A DNA stretch of 64,000 nt from Hyphomicrobiales bacterium (GCA_900470775.1 UCBZ01000037.1:1-64000); one strand, 5' to 3'. Shown: positions 8,997 to 16,932, numbered from the stretch's first letter. Notes: generated by a model from the sequence alone, not told the origin. Made by a program: numbers and translations.

Positions 8997-9181
8997 ACCC
9001 TCTCCCATAGGGAGAGGGCAGGGTGAGGGGTCGGCCGTTATCCGCGTGAACTCGTGCTCGCCACGGGCATCTCCTCCCGTCATTCTCGGGCCGACGCAAC
9101 GCTTCGCCCGAGAATGACGGGAGGCTGACTGGTCGAGGGGCCGACACCTCACCCCTGCCCCTCTCCTTACAGGAGAGGGGT
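8997..9181. repeat. Nested palindromic intergenic repeat
   Basis: The 247-bp gap between convergent genes is mostly palindromes. CCCTCTCC/GGAGAGGG forms an outer hairpin near 8998-9019, and a related one lies at 9155-9180. The flank GGGCAGGGTGAGGGG (9016-9030) recurs inverted near 9146-9160. In the centre are perfect 19-bp arms at 9073-9091 and 9106-9124 (core GTCATTCTCGGGC). These look like non-coding repeat units common in Rhizobiales genomes. They may also act as a bidirectional transcription stop. Confidence 0.8.
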
Positions 9182-9210
9182 TCCCCGCGCTTCGCATCGA
9201 CCAAGCGCCC

Positions 9211-9702
9211 TCAATGCCCCTTATGTGCGCCGTGATCGGCGCCGCCGCGTGCACCCACGGCCTCGACCTTGAACTCCACCTCGACCGTGCCGGCCTTCTC
9301 GAAGGTCAGCGTGCCCTTGACGCGCTCGTCCTGCTTCAGCGGCTGCTTCAGCTCCATGAACATGATGTGGTAGCCGCCGGGCTTGAACTCGACCTTGGCG
9401 CCCGGCGCGATCTCGACGCCGCTGTCGAGCGGACGCATCGTCATGACGCCGTTGGTCGTCGCCATTTCATGCATTTCGGTGCGCCCCGCGATGGTCGGAG
9501 CCGACACGGCGATCAGCTTGTCCGCCGTCGGGCCGGTGTTCTCGATCACGAGATAACCGCCGCCGACCTTGGCGCCGCCGGGCGTGGCGCGGCTCCAGGG
9601 ATGGCCGATCTTCAGGGCGCCGGCCTTGTAGTCATGGGCGAACGCGGCGCCGCCCAGCGAGAGTGAGATCGCGACGGCTGTGAGGAGGATGGATTTGGTC
9701 AT
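9211..9702 (-). CDS. Periplasmic PCu(A)C-type copper chaperone
   Basis: The protein is 163 aa with a Sec signal peptide ([23 protein letters not shown]) and a cupredoxin-like PCuAC domain. This family delivers Cu(I) to the CuA/CuB centres of cytochrome oxidase. The copper motif is present: M/H ligands at EMHEM, then MTM, then YHIMFM about 20 residues on. The His-rich tail (DHGAHKGH) may bind extra copper. ATG 9702 has AGGAC upstream. It lies 116 bp downstream of the DUF2946 gene and is probably co-transcribed with it. The spacer holds a perfect palindrome next to the ribosome-binding site. Confidence 0.9.
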   Translation of the reverse strand: MTKSILLTAVAISLSLGGAAFAHDYKAGALKIGHPWSRATPGGAKVGGGYLVIENTGPTADKLIAVSAPTIAGRTEMHEMATTNGVMTMRPLDSGVEIAPGAKVEFKPGGYHIMFMELKQPLKQDERVKGTLTFEKAGTVEVEFKVEAVGARGGADHGAHKGH

Positions 9703-9722
9703 GGGAAATGTCCTGATCGGAT

Positions 9723-9740
9723 AGGCGCATCGATGCGCCT
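9723..9740 (-). promoter_or_regulatory. Perfect 18-bp palindrome beside the PCuAC ribosome-binding site
   Basis: AGGCGCATCGATGCGCCT is fully self-complementary. It ends about 7 nt upstream of the AGGAC element of the PCuAC gene on the minus strand. As RNA it would form a GC-rich stem between the DUF2946 stop and the chaperone start. A role in controlling translation is inferred from comparison with CutF-type loci. It could also be a protein-binding operator. Confidence 0.5.
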
Positions 9741-9818
9741 GAACGGATGGGACCAGCGCCGCGGCCGGTGTCATCAGCGGGCCGGTGCCGGAAGAGGGAA
9801 AGCTCAGAACTGCCGAGG

Positions 9819-10193
9819 TCAGGCCGCCGGCGGCGCGCGCGAGGGTGGCAGGCCGGGCTTCGCTGTTGATGCATCCGCCGAGGCGTGGACGGTTCCCGCA
9901 ACGGCTGCAGCCGACGCCCTGGCGGGCGCGATCGCTACGGCCTGCCCCGGGCCGGCCAGGACCGGATTGACCGGGCAACCCTTGCAATGCTGCGGCTCGC
10001 TTGCCGGCTCGGGCGTATCCTGCCCCGGCGGCGTCAGCCCGGAGCAAAGCACCGCGCCGTCGAGCAGGCGATGCGCCGATGCGGGCGAGGGCGCGAGCCC
10101 GGACGCCAGCACCGCAAGCGCATAGGCTACAGCCAGCCACGCTCCAAGCACGGAACGGCGCAAGCATCGCAGCAGATGCGTCTTGGCGGTCAT
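9819..10193 (-). CDS. DUF2946-like exported protein (CutF-like candidate)
   Basis: This 124-aa protein has an N-terminal signal or anchor helix ([21 protein letters not shown]). The short exported part carries a histidine, then [10 protein letters not shown] (CxxC), and ends in a proline-rich tail ([13 protein letters not shown]). DUF2946 proteins sit next to copper genes. In Rhodobacter (CutF) and Bordetella (CruR), relatives work as copper-sensing upstream ORFs that control translation of the downstream gene. Here the downstream gene encodes the PCuAC chaperone. ATG 10193 was chosen; the frame is open to 10442. The ribosome-binding site is weak. The family assignment rests on size, topology, CxxC and neighbourhood. 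Confidence 0.65.
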   Translation of the reverse strand: MTAKTHLLRCLRRSVLGAWLAVAYALAVLASGLAPSPASAHRLLDGAVLCSGLTPPGQDTPEPASEPQHCKGCPVNPVLAGPGQAVAIAPARASAAAVAGTVHASADASTAKPGLPPSRAPPAA

Positions 10194-10493
10194 GCGAGGC
10201 AGATGGCCCGGAGCAGCCGGCAGCGTCAAGCCGTAGCGGAGCCGCAGGCAACGGCACGGCTTGGCGGAGAATATTCTTCTCGCGAAGCGGCGGTGGCGGG
10301 TTGGGTCATCCAAGGTCGATCGTTTCTTTAAAAGAACGATCGAGTTGACAAACAGGACGCATCGCGCCAGATTACGACCTGTCAATCGGCCTTGCCGAAC
10401 GGCCGCGGGGATTTGAGCGAGCAGCTTGCGCCGCGTCACCAAACGCTAAAGCGCCACGACGCGGTCGTGGGCTCCAGTCGATAGGAGACGAAC
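10194..10493. promoter_or_regulatory. Divergent regulatory region between copper and methionine operons
   Basis: No gene is supported here. Visible elements are GAGAATATTCTTCTC (10268-10282, inverted arms GAGAA/TTCTC) and CGATCGTT with AACGATCG (10317-10324/10335-10342) around an AT-rich centre. A plus-strand TTGACA lies at 10345-10350 with no good -10. A perfect stem CCACGAC-GCG-GTCGTGG occupies 10454-10470, just before the leader-peptide ribosome-binding site. Promoters for both directions should lie in this interval. Confidence 0.5.
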
Positions 10494-10562
10494 ATGACCG
10501 ATGCGACCCTTGGCCAGACCCGAACGCTGATCCTGCGCGCCGGCTGCTGTTGTCGACTCTGA
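10494..10562 (+). CDS. Cysteine-rich leader peptide, 22 aa
   Basis: ATG 10494 has a good AGGAG 6 nt upstream and encodes MTDATLGQTRTLILRAGCCCRL, then TGA. Codons 18-20 are TGC TGT TGT, three consecutive cysteines four codons before the stop. This is the layout expected for a leader ORF where ribosomes pause when charged tRNA-Cys is scarce. It sits at the head of the metNIQ region, which fits sulfur-amino-acid control. The mechanism is inferred. The ORF is too short to prove by length, and the evidence is the ribosome-binding site, cysteine run and context. Confidence 0.6.
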   Translation: MTDATLGQTRTLILRAGCCCRL

Positions 10563-10574
10563 TCCTGCCCTGAG

Positions 10575-10650
10575 GGCTGCGCCAAGCGCGGCTTCCCAAC
10601 CCAGTCCCATCAGATGTCCACAGCGCCGCAGACGCGGCGGGAGCGCAGCC
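10575..10650 (+). promoter_or_regulatory. Complementary segments that could sequester the next RBS
   Basis: GGCTGCGC (10575-10582), shortly after the leader stop, is perfectly complementary to GCGCAGCC (10643-10650), which ends at the start codon of the next gene. Between them, CGCCGC-AGAC-GCGGCG (10624-10639) forms a compact stem ending in the GGGAG ribosome-binding element. A ribosome stalled on the cysteine codons could alter this folding. This is an inference from base pairing only. Confidence 0.45.
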
Positions 10651-10914
10651 ATGAGCACATTCCATTACGACCACAGCCAACACGCATCGCGGCAGCAGGC
10701 CCAAAACCACCAAGCCTATGTCATCGAGATCGGCGAGACCCAAGCCGGTCTCGTAAGCCGCCGTGGGGACGAGCGCTATTTCACCTTCATTGCCGCCTCC
10801 TCGGCCTTCAACGCGATCGAGGGCCATCGCTTCGCCACGCCGGGCGCCGCCGAACTGGCAGCCCGCCAACTGGTCGCGCCACGTCGCCACAGCGCGACGC
10901 GCCTGGCCTCGTAA
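10651..10914 (+). CDS. Hypothetical small protein, 87 aa
   Basis: No family is recognised. The protein begins with a His/Gln-rich stretch (STFHYDHSQHASRQQAQNHQ). A compact middle follows (AYVIEIGETQAGLVSRRGDERYFTFIAAS), then an alanine-rich, basic C-terminus. It has no signal peptide or membrane segment. GGGAG lies about 7 nt before ATG 10651. The gene follows the cysteine-rich leader and precedes metN, so it probably belongs to the same transcript. Confidence 0.65.
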   Translation: MSTFHYDHSQHASRQQAQNHQAYVIEIGETQAGLVSRRGDERYFTFIAASSAFNAIEGHRFATPGAAELAARQLVAPRRHSATRLAS

Positions 10915-10924
10915 GGTGGTCGCC

Positions 10925-11146
10925 GTGAGCCTTCTGTCGCATCTCCGCCGTCGTCTGGCGGGCTGGTTCGCCGAGGCGGTGCCGGCCGCGACATCCGAGC
11001 CGGTCGATCGTCAATCGCCTGGTGACGCGGCGGCGGAAGCCGAGGCCGACGAGACGTGCCGGACATCCATTCGCGACGTGACGCGCGAGCAATTGGGCCT
11101 TGCTACTTCAGGTCTTGCCCATTGGTCCTGCCACACGCATTTCTGA
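10925..11146 (+). CDS. Hypothetical small protein, 73 aa
   Basis: A GTG start at 10925 has AAGGTGG about 5 nt upstream and yields MSLLSHLRRRLAGWFAEAV... with an acidic, alanine-rich middle, ending SCHTHF. No family is recognised. The amphipathic N-terminus could be membrane-associated. Its stop overlaps the ribosome-binding site of metN (TGAGG), so it is plausibly co-translated with metN. Confidence 0.5.
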   Translation: MSLLSHLRRRLAGWFAEAVPAATSEPVDRQSPGDAAAEAEADETCRTSIRDVTREQLGLATSGLAHWSCHTHF

Positions 11147-11153
11147 GGTCATG

Positions 11154-12263
11154 ATGAACGCCCCCGTGAAGCCCGACGCCTTCCGCATCGGCACTGGCCC
11201 CGTGCCGGACCCCGTCCCTCCGATCATCCGCTTCGAGCAGATCGGAAAGACCTATGCCGGCCGTGGCGCGCAAGGATCCGTCGCTGCCCTGTCGGGCATC
11301 GATCTCGATGTGCCCAGGGGCGCGATCGTCGGCGTCATCGGTCGCTCCGGCGCTGGCAAGTCGACGCTGATCCGCCTCGTCAACGGGCTGGAGCGGGCCA
11401 CCTCCGGCCGGCTCCTGATCGAGGGCGAGGACGTCACCGGCCTGACCGAGGCCGGCTGGCGGACCCGCCGGCGCGCCACCGGCATGATCTTCCAGCACTT
11501 CAACCTGCTGTCCTCGCGCACCGTCTTCGACAATGTCGCTTTGCCGCTCGAGATCGCCGGCACGCCCAAGCCGGAGATCGAGGAGCGGGTTGCGCGCCTG
11601 CTCGATCTGGTCGGCCTTGCCGACAAGCGCGAGCGCTATCCGGCCGAACTCTCCGGCGGGCAGAAGCAGCGCGTCGGCATTGCGCGTGCCCTGGCGAGCG
11701 AACCCAAGGTGCTGCTCTGCGACGAGGCGACATCGGCGCTCGACCCGGAGACCACCAAGTCGATCCTGGCCCTTTTGCAGCAGGTCAACCGCGATCTCGG
11801 CATCACCATCCTGCTGATCACCCATGAGATTCCGGTCATCAAGGAGATCTGCGACCGTGTCGCGGTGATCGAGGACGGCAGGATTGTCGAGGAGGGCGAC
11901 GTCTTCTCGGTGCTGACGCGGCCGCAGCACCCGACGACGGCGCGCTTCGTCGAGGCGGTCACCGGCGTCGAACTGCCGGCCTATCTCGCCGGCCGCATTC
12001 GGACGAAAGCGCTCCCCGGCGACGATACGGTTCTGCGCATCACCTTCGCCGGCGAGAACGCCACAGCCCCCGTCATCAGCCGGCTGAGCTCGACCATCGG
12101 CGTCGACGTCAACATCCTCGCCGGGCGCATCGACGCCATTGCCGGCCGGCCCTTCGGCAGCCTCCTGGTCTCGGTGCCGACGCGCGAGCCGGAACTCGCT
12201 GCCGTGCTGGGTGCGCTCAACAGCCTCGAACTCAAGGCGGAGATCATCGGCCATGTTTCCTGA
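11154..12263 (+). CDS. metN: Methionine ABC importer ATPase MetN
   Basis: This 369-aa cytoplasmic ATPase energises D/L-methionine uptake. Walker A is GRSGAGKST, the ABC signature is LSGGQKQRVGIARAL, and Walker B is VLLCDEATSALD. The C-terminal 80 or so residues form the NIL domain that senses methionine and inhibits transport in MetN. Tandem ATGs occur at 11151 and 11154; the second has better spacing from GAGG (11145-11148). The gene overlaps metI by 11 nt. It is preceded by a cysteine-rich leader and two small ORFs. Confidence 0.93.
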   Translation: MNAPVKPDAFRIGTGPVPDPVPPIIRFEQIGKTYAGRGAQGSVAALSGIDLDVPRGAIVGVIGRSGAGKSTLIRLVNGLERATSGRLLIEGEDVTGLTEAGWRTRRRATGMIFQHFNLLSSRTVFDNVALPLEIAGTPKPEIEERVARLLDLVGLADKRERYPAELSGGQKQRVGIARALASEPKVLLCDEATSALDPETTKSILALLQQVNRDLGITILLITHEIPVIKEICDRVAVIEDGRIVEEGDVFSVLTRPQHPTTARFVEAVTGVELPAYLAGRIRTKALPGDDTVLRITFAGENATAPVISRLSSTIGVDVNILAGRIDAIAGRPFGSLLVSVPTREPELAAVLGALNSLELKAEIIGHVS

Positions 12264-12933
12264 GATCATCTCGCCCCAAATTCTTGCGCTGATCGCGCAG
12301 GCGACGCTCGACACGCTGCAGATGGTCGCGATCGCGGCGGGACTCGGCACGGTGCTCGGCCTACCACTCGGCGTCTTCCTCGCCACCAGCAAGCGCGGCG
12401 AACTGTTCGCGGCGCCAGTGACGAACGCTGTGCTCGGCACGCTGGTCAACGCCACGCGCTCGACGCCCTTCATCATCCTGGTCGTCGCCATCATCCCCTT
12501 CACCCGGCTGATCGCGGGGACCTCGATCGGCACCAACGCCGCGATCGTGCCGCTGACGGTGGCGGCGACGCCCTTCATCGCCAGGCTGATCGAGGGTGCG
12601 GTCCGCGAGGTCGATCAGGGTCTGGTCGAGGCCGCCCGCTCGATGGGTGCGACGCCGTTGCAGATCGTCCGCAAGGTGCTGGTGCCCGAGGCGCTGCCCG
12701 CCATCGCGCTTGGCCTGACGCTAGCCATCGTCAGCCTGATCGGCTTCTCGGCCATGGTCGGCGCGGTCGGGGGCGGGGGCCTCGGCGATCTTGGCATCCG
12801 CTACGGCTACCAGCGCTTCATGCCCGAGGTCATGGCCGCCGTTGTCGCCGTCCTGATCGTCCTGGTCCAGACCGTCCAGACCATCGGAGACCATCTCGCC
12901 CGCCGGCTCAACAAGCGCCTGCGCCACGCCTGA
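12253..12933 (+). CDS. metI: Methionine ABC importer permease MetI
   Basis: This 226-aa inner-membrane permease has about five transmembrane helices. The cytoplasmic coupling loop (EAARSMGATPLQIVRKVLVPEALP) is the EAA motif that docks on MetN. The GGGGLGDLGIRYGYQRF segment is characteristic of MetI. ATG 12253 lies inside the end of metN (11-nt overlap), indicating translational coupling. metQ follows after a 177-bp gap containing a palindromic repeat. Confidence 0.93.
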   Translation: MFPEIISPQILALIAQATLDTLQMVAIAAGLGTVLGLPLGVFLATSKRGELFAAPVTNAVLGTLVNATRSTPFIILVVAIIPFTRLIAGTSIGTNAAIVPLTVAATPFIARLIEGAVREVDQGLVEAARSMGATPLQIVRKVLVPEALPAIALGLTLAIVSLIGFSAMVGAVGGGGLGDLGIRYGYQRFMPEVMAAVVAVLIVLVQTVQTIGDHLARRLNKRLRHA

Positions 12934-12956
12934 ACCGGATCACGTTCACCCACACT

Positions 12957-13078
12957 CAGCCCTCATCCTGAGGAGCGCTCTGAAAGAGCGCGTCTCGAAG
13001 GATGCTCAGGAGGCTCCGGAAATGATCTGGAGCATCCTTCGAGACGCCGCGTACCGCGGCTCCTCAGGATGAGGGCTG
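12957..13078. repeat. Palindromic intergenic repeat between metI and metQ
   Basis: Perfect 20-bp arms lie at 12957-12976 and 13059-13078 (CAGCCCTCATCCTGAGGAGC and its complement). A second nested pair (GTCTCGAAGGATGCTC / GAGCATCCTTCGAGAC) lies within. This looks like a dispersed repeat unit found in many alphaproteobacterial genomes. Inside an operon it could fold in the mRNA and lower or uncouple expression of metQ relative to metNI. Confidence 0.8.
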
Positions 13079-13110
13079 GGAATTCTTCTCCAAGAAAAGG
13101 AATGCATCCC

Positions 13111-13908
13111 ATGTCCATCATCACCCGCCGCGCAGCGCTTGCCTCGGCAGCCATCGCCCTGACCTTTTCGCTTCCCGCGCTCGCCCAGACCAACCAAGTC
13201 CTCCGCATCGGCGTCTCGCCGGGCCCCCATGCCGAGATCCTCGAGCAGGTGAAGCCGGTGCTGGCCAAGAAGGGCATCGACCTCAAGATCATCGAGTTCT
13301 CCGACTATGTCGTGCCCAACCAGGCGCTCGATGCCGGCGAGCTCGAAGCCAATTCCTTCCAGAACCAGCCCTATCTCGACAACCAGGTGAAGGACCGCGG
13401 CTTCAAGCTCGTCGGCGTCGGGCTGACCGTGAACTTCCCGCTCGGCATCTACTCGTCGAAGTACAAGAGCTGGGCCGATGTGCCGGACGGATCGTCGATC
13501 GCGATCCAGAACGACCCGACCAATGGCGGGCGCGCGCTGCTGCTGCTGCAGGACAAGGGCGTGATCAAGCTGAAGGACGGCGTCGGCTTCAAGCCGAGCC
13601 CGGCCGACATCGTCGGCAATCCCAAGAAGCTCAAGGTGATCGAGGTCGAGGCGGCTCAGACCCCGCGCACGCTGGCCGATGTCGCCGCCGCCGCGATCAA
13701 CACCAACTATGCCGTCGACGCCAAGATCGAGCCGACCTCGGCGATCCTGCGCGAGGACCCCAAGGGTCCCTATGTCAACCTGATCGCGGTGCGCGCCGCC
13801 GACAAGGACAAGCCCTGGGTCAAGACGCTGGTCGAGGCCTACCACACGCCCGAGGTCAAGGCGTTCATCGCCGAGCGTTTCAAGGGCAACGTGCTCGCCG
13901 GCTGGTAG
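13111..13908 (+). CDS. metQ: Methionine-binding protein MetQ (NlpA family)
   Basis: The protein is 265 aa. An N-terminal signal with twin arginines (SIITRRAALASAAIALTF...ALAQ) is followed by a NlpA/MetQ-type two-lobed domain (LRIGVSPGPHAEILEQVKP, EFSDYVVPNQALDAGELEANSFQ, IAIQNDPTNGGRALLLLQ). It binds methionine in the periplasm for MetNI. There is no lipobox cysteine, so it should be a soluble periplasmic protein rather than a lipoprotein, unlike E. coli MetQ. ATG 13111 follows AAAGGAA. A terminator follows the gene. Confidence 0.92.
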   Translation: MSIITRRAALASAAIALTFSLPALAQTNQVLRIGVSPGPHAEILEQVKPVLAKKGIDLKIIEFSDYVVPNQALDAGELEANSFQNQPYLDNQVKDRGFKLVGVGLTVNFPLGIYSSKYKSWADVPDGSSIAIQNDPTNGGRALLLLQDKGVIKLKDGVGFKPSPADIVGNPKKLKVIEVEAAQTPRTLADVAAAAINTNYAVDAKIEPTSAILREDPKGPYVNLIAVRAADKDKPWVKTLVEAYHTPEVKAFIAERFKGNVLAGW

Positions 13909-13954
13909 TTCGGTCTCTCTTCCTCCCCACCTGGCCCTCGCGGTCAGGCGACTG

Positions 13955-13985
13955 CCCCGGATGCGAACAGCGTCCGGGGCTTTTT
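13955..13985 (+). terminator. Rho-independent terminator after metQ
   Basis: CCCCGGA (13955-13961) pairs with TCCGGGG (13973-13979), and CTTTTTCTT follows directly. Confidence 0.85.
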
Positions 13986-14003
13986 CTTGCCCTCTCAGAA
14001 CCA

Positions 14004-14118
14004 CGCCGTCATTCCGGGCGCAGCGAAGCGGAGACCCGGAATCCATCCTAGAGCAGGAGGGTTCCCTAGGATGGATTCCGGATCGGTGCCGCTGCGCGGC
14101 TTGTCCGGAATGACGGCG
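14004..14118. repeat. Palindromic repeat, family shared with 58711-58812
   Basis: The outer arms CGCCGTCATTCCGG (14004-14017) and CCGGAATGACGGCG (14105-14118) are perfect complements. Inner arms GGAATCCATCCTA (14038-14050) and TAGGATGGATTCC (14077-14089) nest within. The unit GCGAAGCGGAGACCCGG next to the left arm also appears in the copy at 58711. It is non-coding and sits between convergent genes. Confidence 0.85.
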
Positions 14119-14131
14119 GAGATCGCCGATA

Positions 14132-16333
14132 TCAGTTGGCGATCTTCCCCAGTGCGAAGAACTGCGTCTCGCCGGAGGAATCGTCGACGCCGTCATTGTC
14201 GGTAACGACGAAGAGGTTGCCGTCCCTGTCGACCGTCATGCCCTCGACCTTGTCGAGCCCGTAGCCGCCGAGCTTCATCAGGTCGGGCGTCAGGTCGCGC
14301 AGCGGTTTCTTCTCGACGGTCGGGATATTGGCGGAGCCGAGGGCGGCGGGCGTCAAACCCTTGATGGAGAAGGTCGCGAGCGTCTTCACCGCTTTGGCGC
14401 CGGAAAGGTTGTCGCGCTCGATCACGGCGAAGCTGTCGTTGCCGAGGAAGGTCAGCTCCGAGAGGCCCATCCAGGCGCCCGATGCGGCCGCCGTCAGCGG
14501 GTAATGCAATGCGCCCCATGTCTTCGACGCGGGCTTGTAGCTCAGGATCTTGGTCTTGCCCCTGGGATCGTCCTTCCACTCGCGCTGCACGGCGAGCCAG
14601 ATTGTCTCGTCGGCGCCCGTGCCGGTCACCGCGACGCCCTCGAAGCCGAAGCGGGTCGCCTGCTTCGCCAGCTCCTCGGGCAGCAGGATTTCCTCTTCGA
14701 CTTCGCCCTTGGCCGAGACGCGCAGCAGGATGTTCTGCGTCGACTTGTCCTTGGCCTCGGGATTGCCCTCCGACGCCAACCAGAAACCCCCGGCAGGGCG
14801 GGTGGCGATGCCTTCGACATCGTAAGAGACGGGCTTGCCGTCCTTGCTCAGCGTCGTCTCGCCGATGATCCGCGCCGGCTTCTGTGTCGCATCGATCTCA
14901 AGGATGCGCGACGGCGAATAGGCGTTGTCGGTGATGGCATGGAGCCGGCCCGCCACCGTTGTATGTGGCGCAAGGCCCGACAGCGCGCCCCAGCCGATCG
15001 GTGCGCCGTCGATTTCGGTCGAGACGATCGTCGGATAGGTGGCGGGAGCCTCGCTGCGTTCATAGATCGTCACGGCCGAGCGCGGCCCGCCCTTCTCGCC
15101 GAGATCGGCTTCTGAGGCCGAGACGAAGAGATTGCGCTGCGGGATGGCGAGCAAACCTTCCGGCGCGATGCCGGACGGCAGGGCCTGGAGGTAACGCGGT
15201 GGTCGGCCCGGACCCTCGTCCTTGTAGACCAGCACGAGCGAAGCGCGCTCCAGCCCGACGAAGATCAGCTTGTCGCTGCCATAAGTGCCGACCTCGATGC
15301 CCTCCGGCTCGCTGCCCTTGGCGGCCGAACGGCGCTCAGGGTAGTGGCCGAGCTGCATGGCGATGCGATCGACGGTCGCGCCCGAATCGAACTCGACGGT
15401 GCCGTCCTTGCGGAAGATCGTGAAGCCGCGCGAGCCGCCCTTCCAGTCGCCCTCATTGGCGGTCACGAAGCGGTCGTTGTCGAGCCAGCGCACAGAATCG
15501 GGCTCGCGTGCCACGCCCTTGAGCTCCTCGACCGGCTTGATCTGGCCGTCGCGTGTCTTGTCGATGCCCTTGAGATCGACCGTGCCTGCCGGAAAATGCG
15601 CAACCAGCTTGCCCGTCTTCGTATCGACGAGCGCGATGTGGTTGTTCTCCTGGAGGGTGATCACTGCAAGCCCGTCCTGGTTGACGTCGACGAATTCCGG
15701 CTCCGGATCGGTCGGCTCCACCGCGGCGATGCCGGTCATGTCGACGACCTGGCGCGAGGCGCAGTCGATGCCGCCATCCTTGATGCCGATCAGCGTAACG
15801 TTGCCGGCGGGCAGCTGCGGCAGGGCGCCCTTGTTGAGCTCCTCGTCGCGCTCGTTCTCGATCGCGATGACGATCTTGCTCTTGTCCTTGGTCAGCGTCA
15901 CCGAATCCGGCTGGCCGCCGAGATCGCAGGTCGCGACGACCTGCCTGGTCTTCAAATCGACGGTCGCGAGGTGGCCGGTCGGCTCCTTGAAGTTGTCGCC
16001 GGAGGTGACGACGGCCACGAAGGCCTTGTCGCCGAGGATCGTGACAGAAGTGGACTCGCCGCCGAGTGGGACGAAGCCGGCGGGCTTGGGCGCGTTCGCG
16101 GTGGTGATGTCGATGATGCCGAGCGCTTTCTGCTCGGCATCGGTATAGGCCAGCAGCGTCCCGACCTCGTTGGCGGCGATGATCTCGGCCACGGTCTTCT
16201 TCGAGGCGTCGCGGTCGGCCGGCAGGTTCTGCGGCACCGAGAAGGTCGCGATGCGGTTGAACATCGGCTCGGCGAGCGCTGTGCCGCCGAGCAGCAGGGA
16301 GGCGAGGGCCGCGAGAACGAAGGGGTTGCGCAT
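14132..16333 (-). CDS. Secreted esterase-like activity of phytase family protein
   Basis: The precursor is about 733 aa with a signal peptide (MRNPFVLAALASLLLGGTALAEP). The first half resembles the beta-propeller 'choice-of-anchor I' type (LGIIDITTANAPKPAG, GHLATVDLKTRQVV, EPEFVDVNQDGLAVITLQENNHIALVD). The second half matches the esterase-like phytase domain (YDVEGIATRPAGGFWLASEGNP, FGFEGVAVTG, LDKVEGMTVDRDGNLFVVTDNDG). Periplasmic or extracellular hydrolysis of a phosphate or ester is likely, but the substrate is unproven. ATG 16333 was chosen for its signal peptide and upstream AGGTCG. It is monocistronic. Confidence 0.8.
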   Translation of the reverse strand: MRNPFVLAALASLLLGGTALAEPMFNRIATFSVPQNLPADRDASKKTVAEIIAANEVGTLLAYTDAEQKALGIIDITTANAPKPAGFVPLGGESTSVTILGDKAFVAVVTSGDNFKEPTGHLATVDLKTRQVVATCDLGGQPDSVTLTKDKSKIVIAIENERDEELNKGALPQLPAGNVTLIGIKDGGIDCASRQVVDMTGIAAVEPTDPEPEFVDVNQDGLAVITLQENNHIALVDTKTGKLVAHFPAGTVDLKGIDKTRDGQIKPVEELKGVAREPDSVRWLDNDRFVTANEGDWKGGSRGFTIFRKDGTVEFDSGATVDRIAMQLGHYPERRSAAKGSEPEGIEVGTYGSDKLIFVGLERASLVLVYKDEGPGRPPRYLQALPSGIAPEGLLAIPQRNLFVSASEADLGEKGGPRSAVTIYERSEAPATYPTIVSTEIDGAPIGWGALSGLAPHTTVAGRLHAITDNAYSPSRILEIDATQKPARIIGETTLSKDGKPVSYDVEGIATRPAGGFWLASEGNPEAKDKSTQNILLRVSAKGEVEEEILLPEELAKQATRFGFEGVAVTGTGADETIWLAVQREWKDDPRGKTKILSYKPASKTWGALHYPLTAAASGAWMGLSELTFLGNDSFAVIERDNLSGAKAVKTLATFSIKGLTPAALGSANIPTVEKKPLRDLTPDLMKLGGYGLDKVEGMTVDRDGNLFVVTDNDGVDDSSGETQFFALGKIAN

Positions 16334-16512
16334 GGGGCGACCTGTCCGGCTGGAACGTGAAACTGGCAAGCTGATCGGCTAGTGAGCGACGACAACAGTC
16401 TCGTGACAGTTTGCCGGCTTTGGCCAAGTTGGGTTGAGCAACTTCGCCCAAGCCAAGAGCCGGCGGTCGCGAGCGCGACGGCCGGATCTCCGGCTCTGCA
16501 ATCCGACGGCGA

Positions 16513-16932
16513 TCAGAGGCTGGCGGTCACCGCGCCGCCGACACGAACCGAACGCTTCAGGCCGATCACCTCAAGCTCGGTGATCACCGCCACCGCGCCA
16601 GCCTGGGCCAGGACGAAGCCGATGCCAAGCCCCGTCGGCGAGAACCAGCCCGCGACCAGGATCGCGATGCTGTCGGCGACCCAGAGCAGGTTGATGCCGA
16701 TCACGGCGAGGACGGCAAGCCTCGGCAGGGTCTCGCGGCTGGAAAGCCAGGCAAGGATCGCGGCACAGGGCAGCAGCAGGAGGCCGGCACTCGTGAGGAA
16801 CGTGGCGGGAAAGCCGAGCGGGCCGGAAAGCGGACCGGCTCCGAAGGCCAGCAGCAGCCCGGTCGCGGCGCAGGCGGCGGCGTCGAGGGCGAGTGCATTG
16901 CGCAGGAGGCGGGAGGACTGGATCGTGGACAT
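16513..16932 (-). CDS. Four-helix membrane protein, hypothetical
   Basis: The protein is 139 aa with about four hydrophobic segments (ALALDAAACAATGLLLAFGA, FLTSAGLLLLPCAAILAWL, RLAVLAVIGINLLWVADSIAILVA, GIGFVLAQAGAVAVITELEVIG). It is an inner-membrane protein of unknown function. AGGAG lies 7 nt before the ATG. It diverges from an XRE regulator whose start is 135 bp away, so the regulator may control it. Confidence 0.75.
   Translation of the reverse strand: MSTIQSSRLLRNALALDAAACAATGLLLAFGAGPLSGPLGFPATFLTSAGLLLLPCAAILAWLSSRETLPRLAVLAVIGINLLWVADSIAILVAGWFSPTGLGIGFVLAQAGAVAVITELEVIGLKRSVRVGGAVTASL

Noticed and set aside
10441..10490. Possible SAM-type riboswitch before the leader peptide (CGCTAAAG plus a stem)
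   Set aside because: It has only a short resemblance to the SAM-II 3' element. The needed 5' pseudoknot pairing could not be found, so it is left as an unnamed stem.
13111..13908. MetQ as a lipoprotein
   Set aside because: No cysteine occurs at the end of the signal peptide; the sequence after the hydrophobic run is SLPALAQTN.
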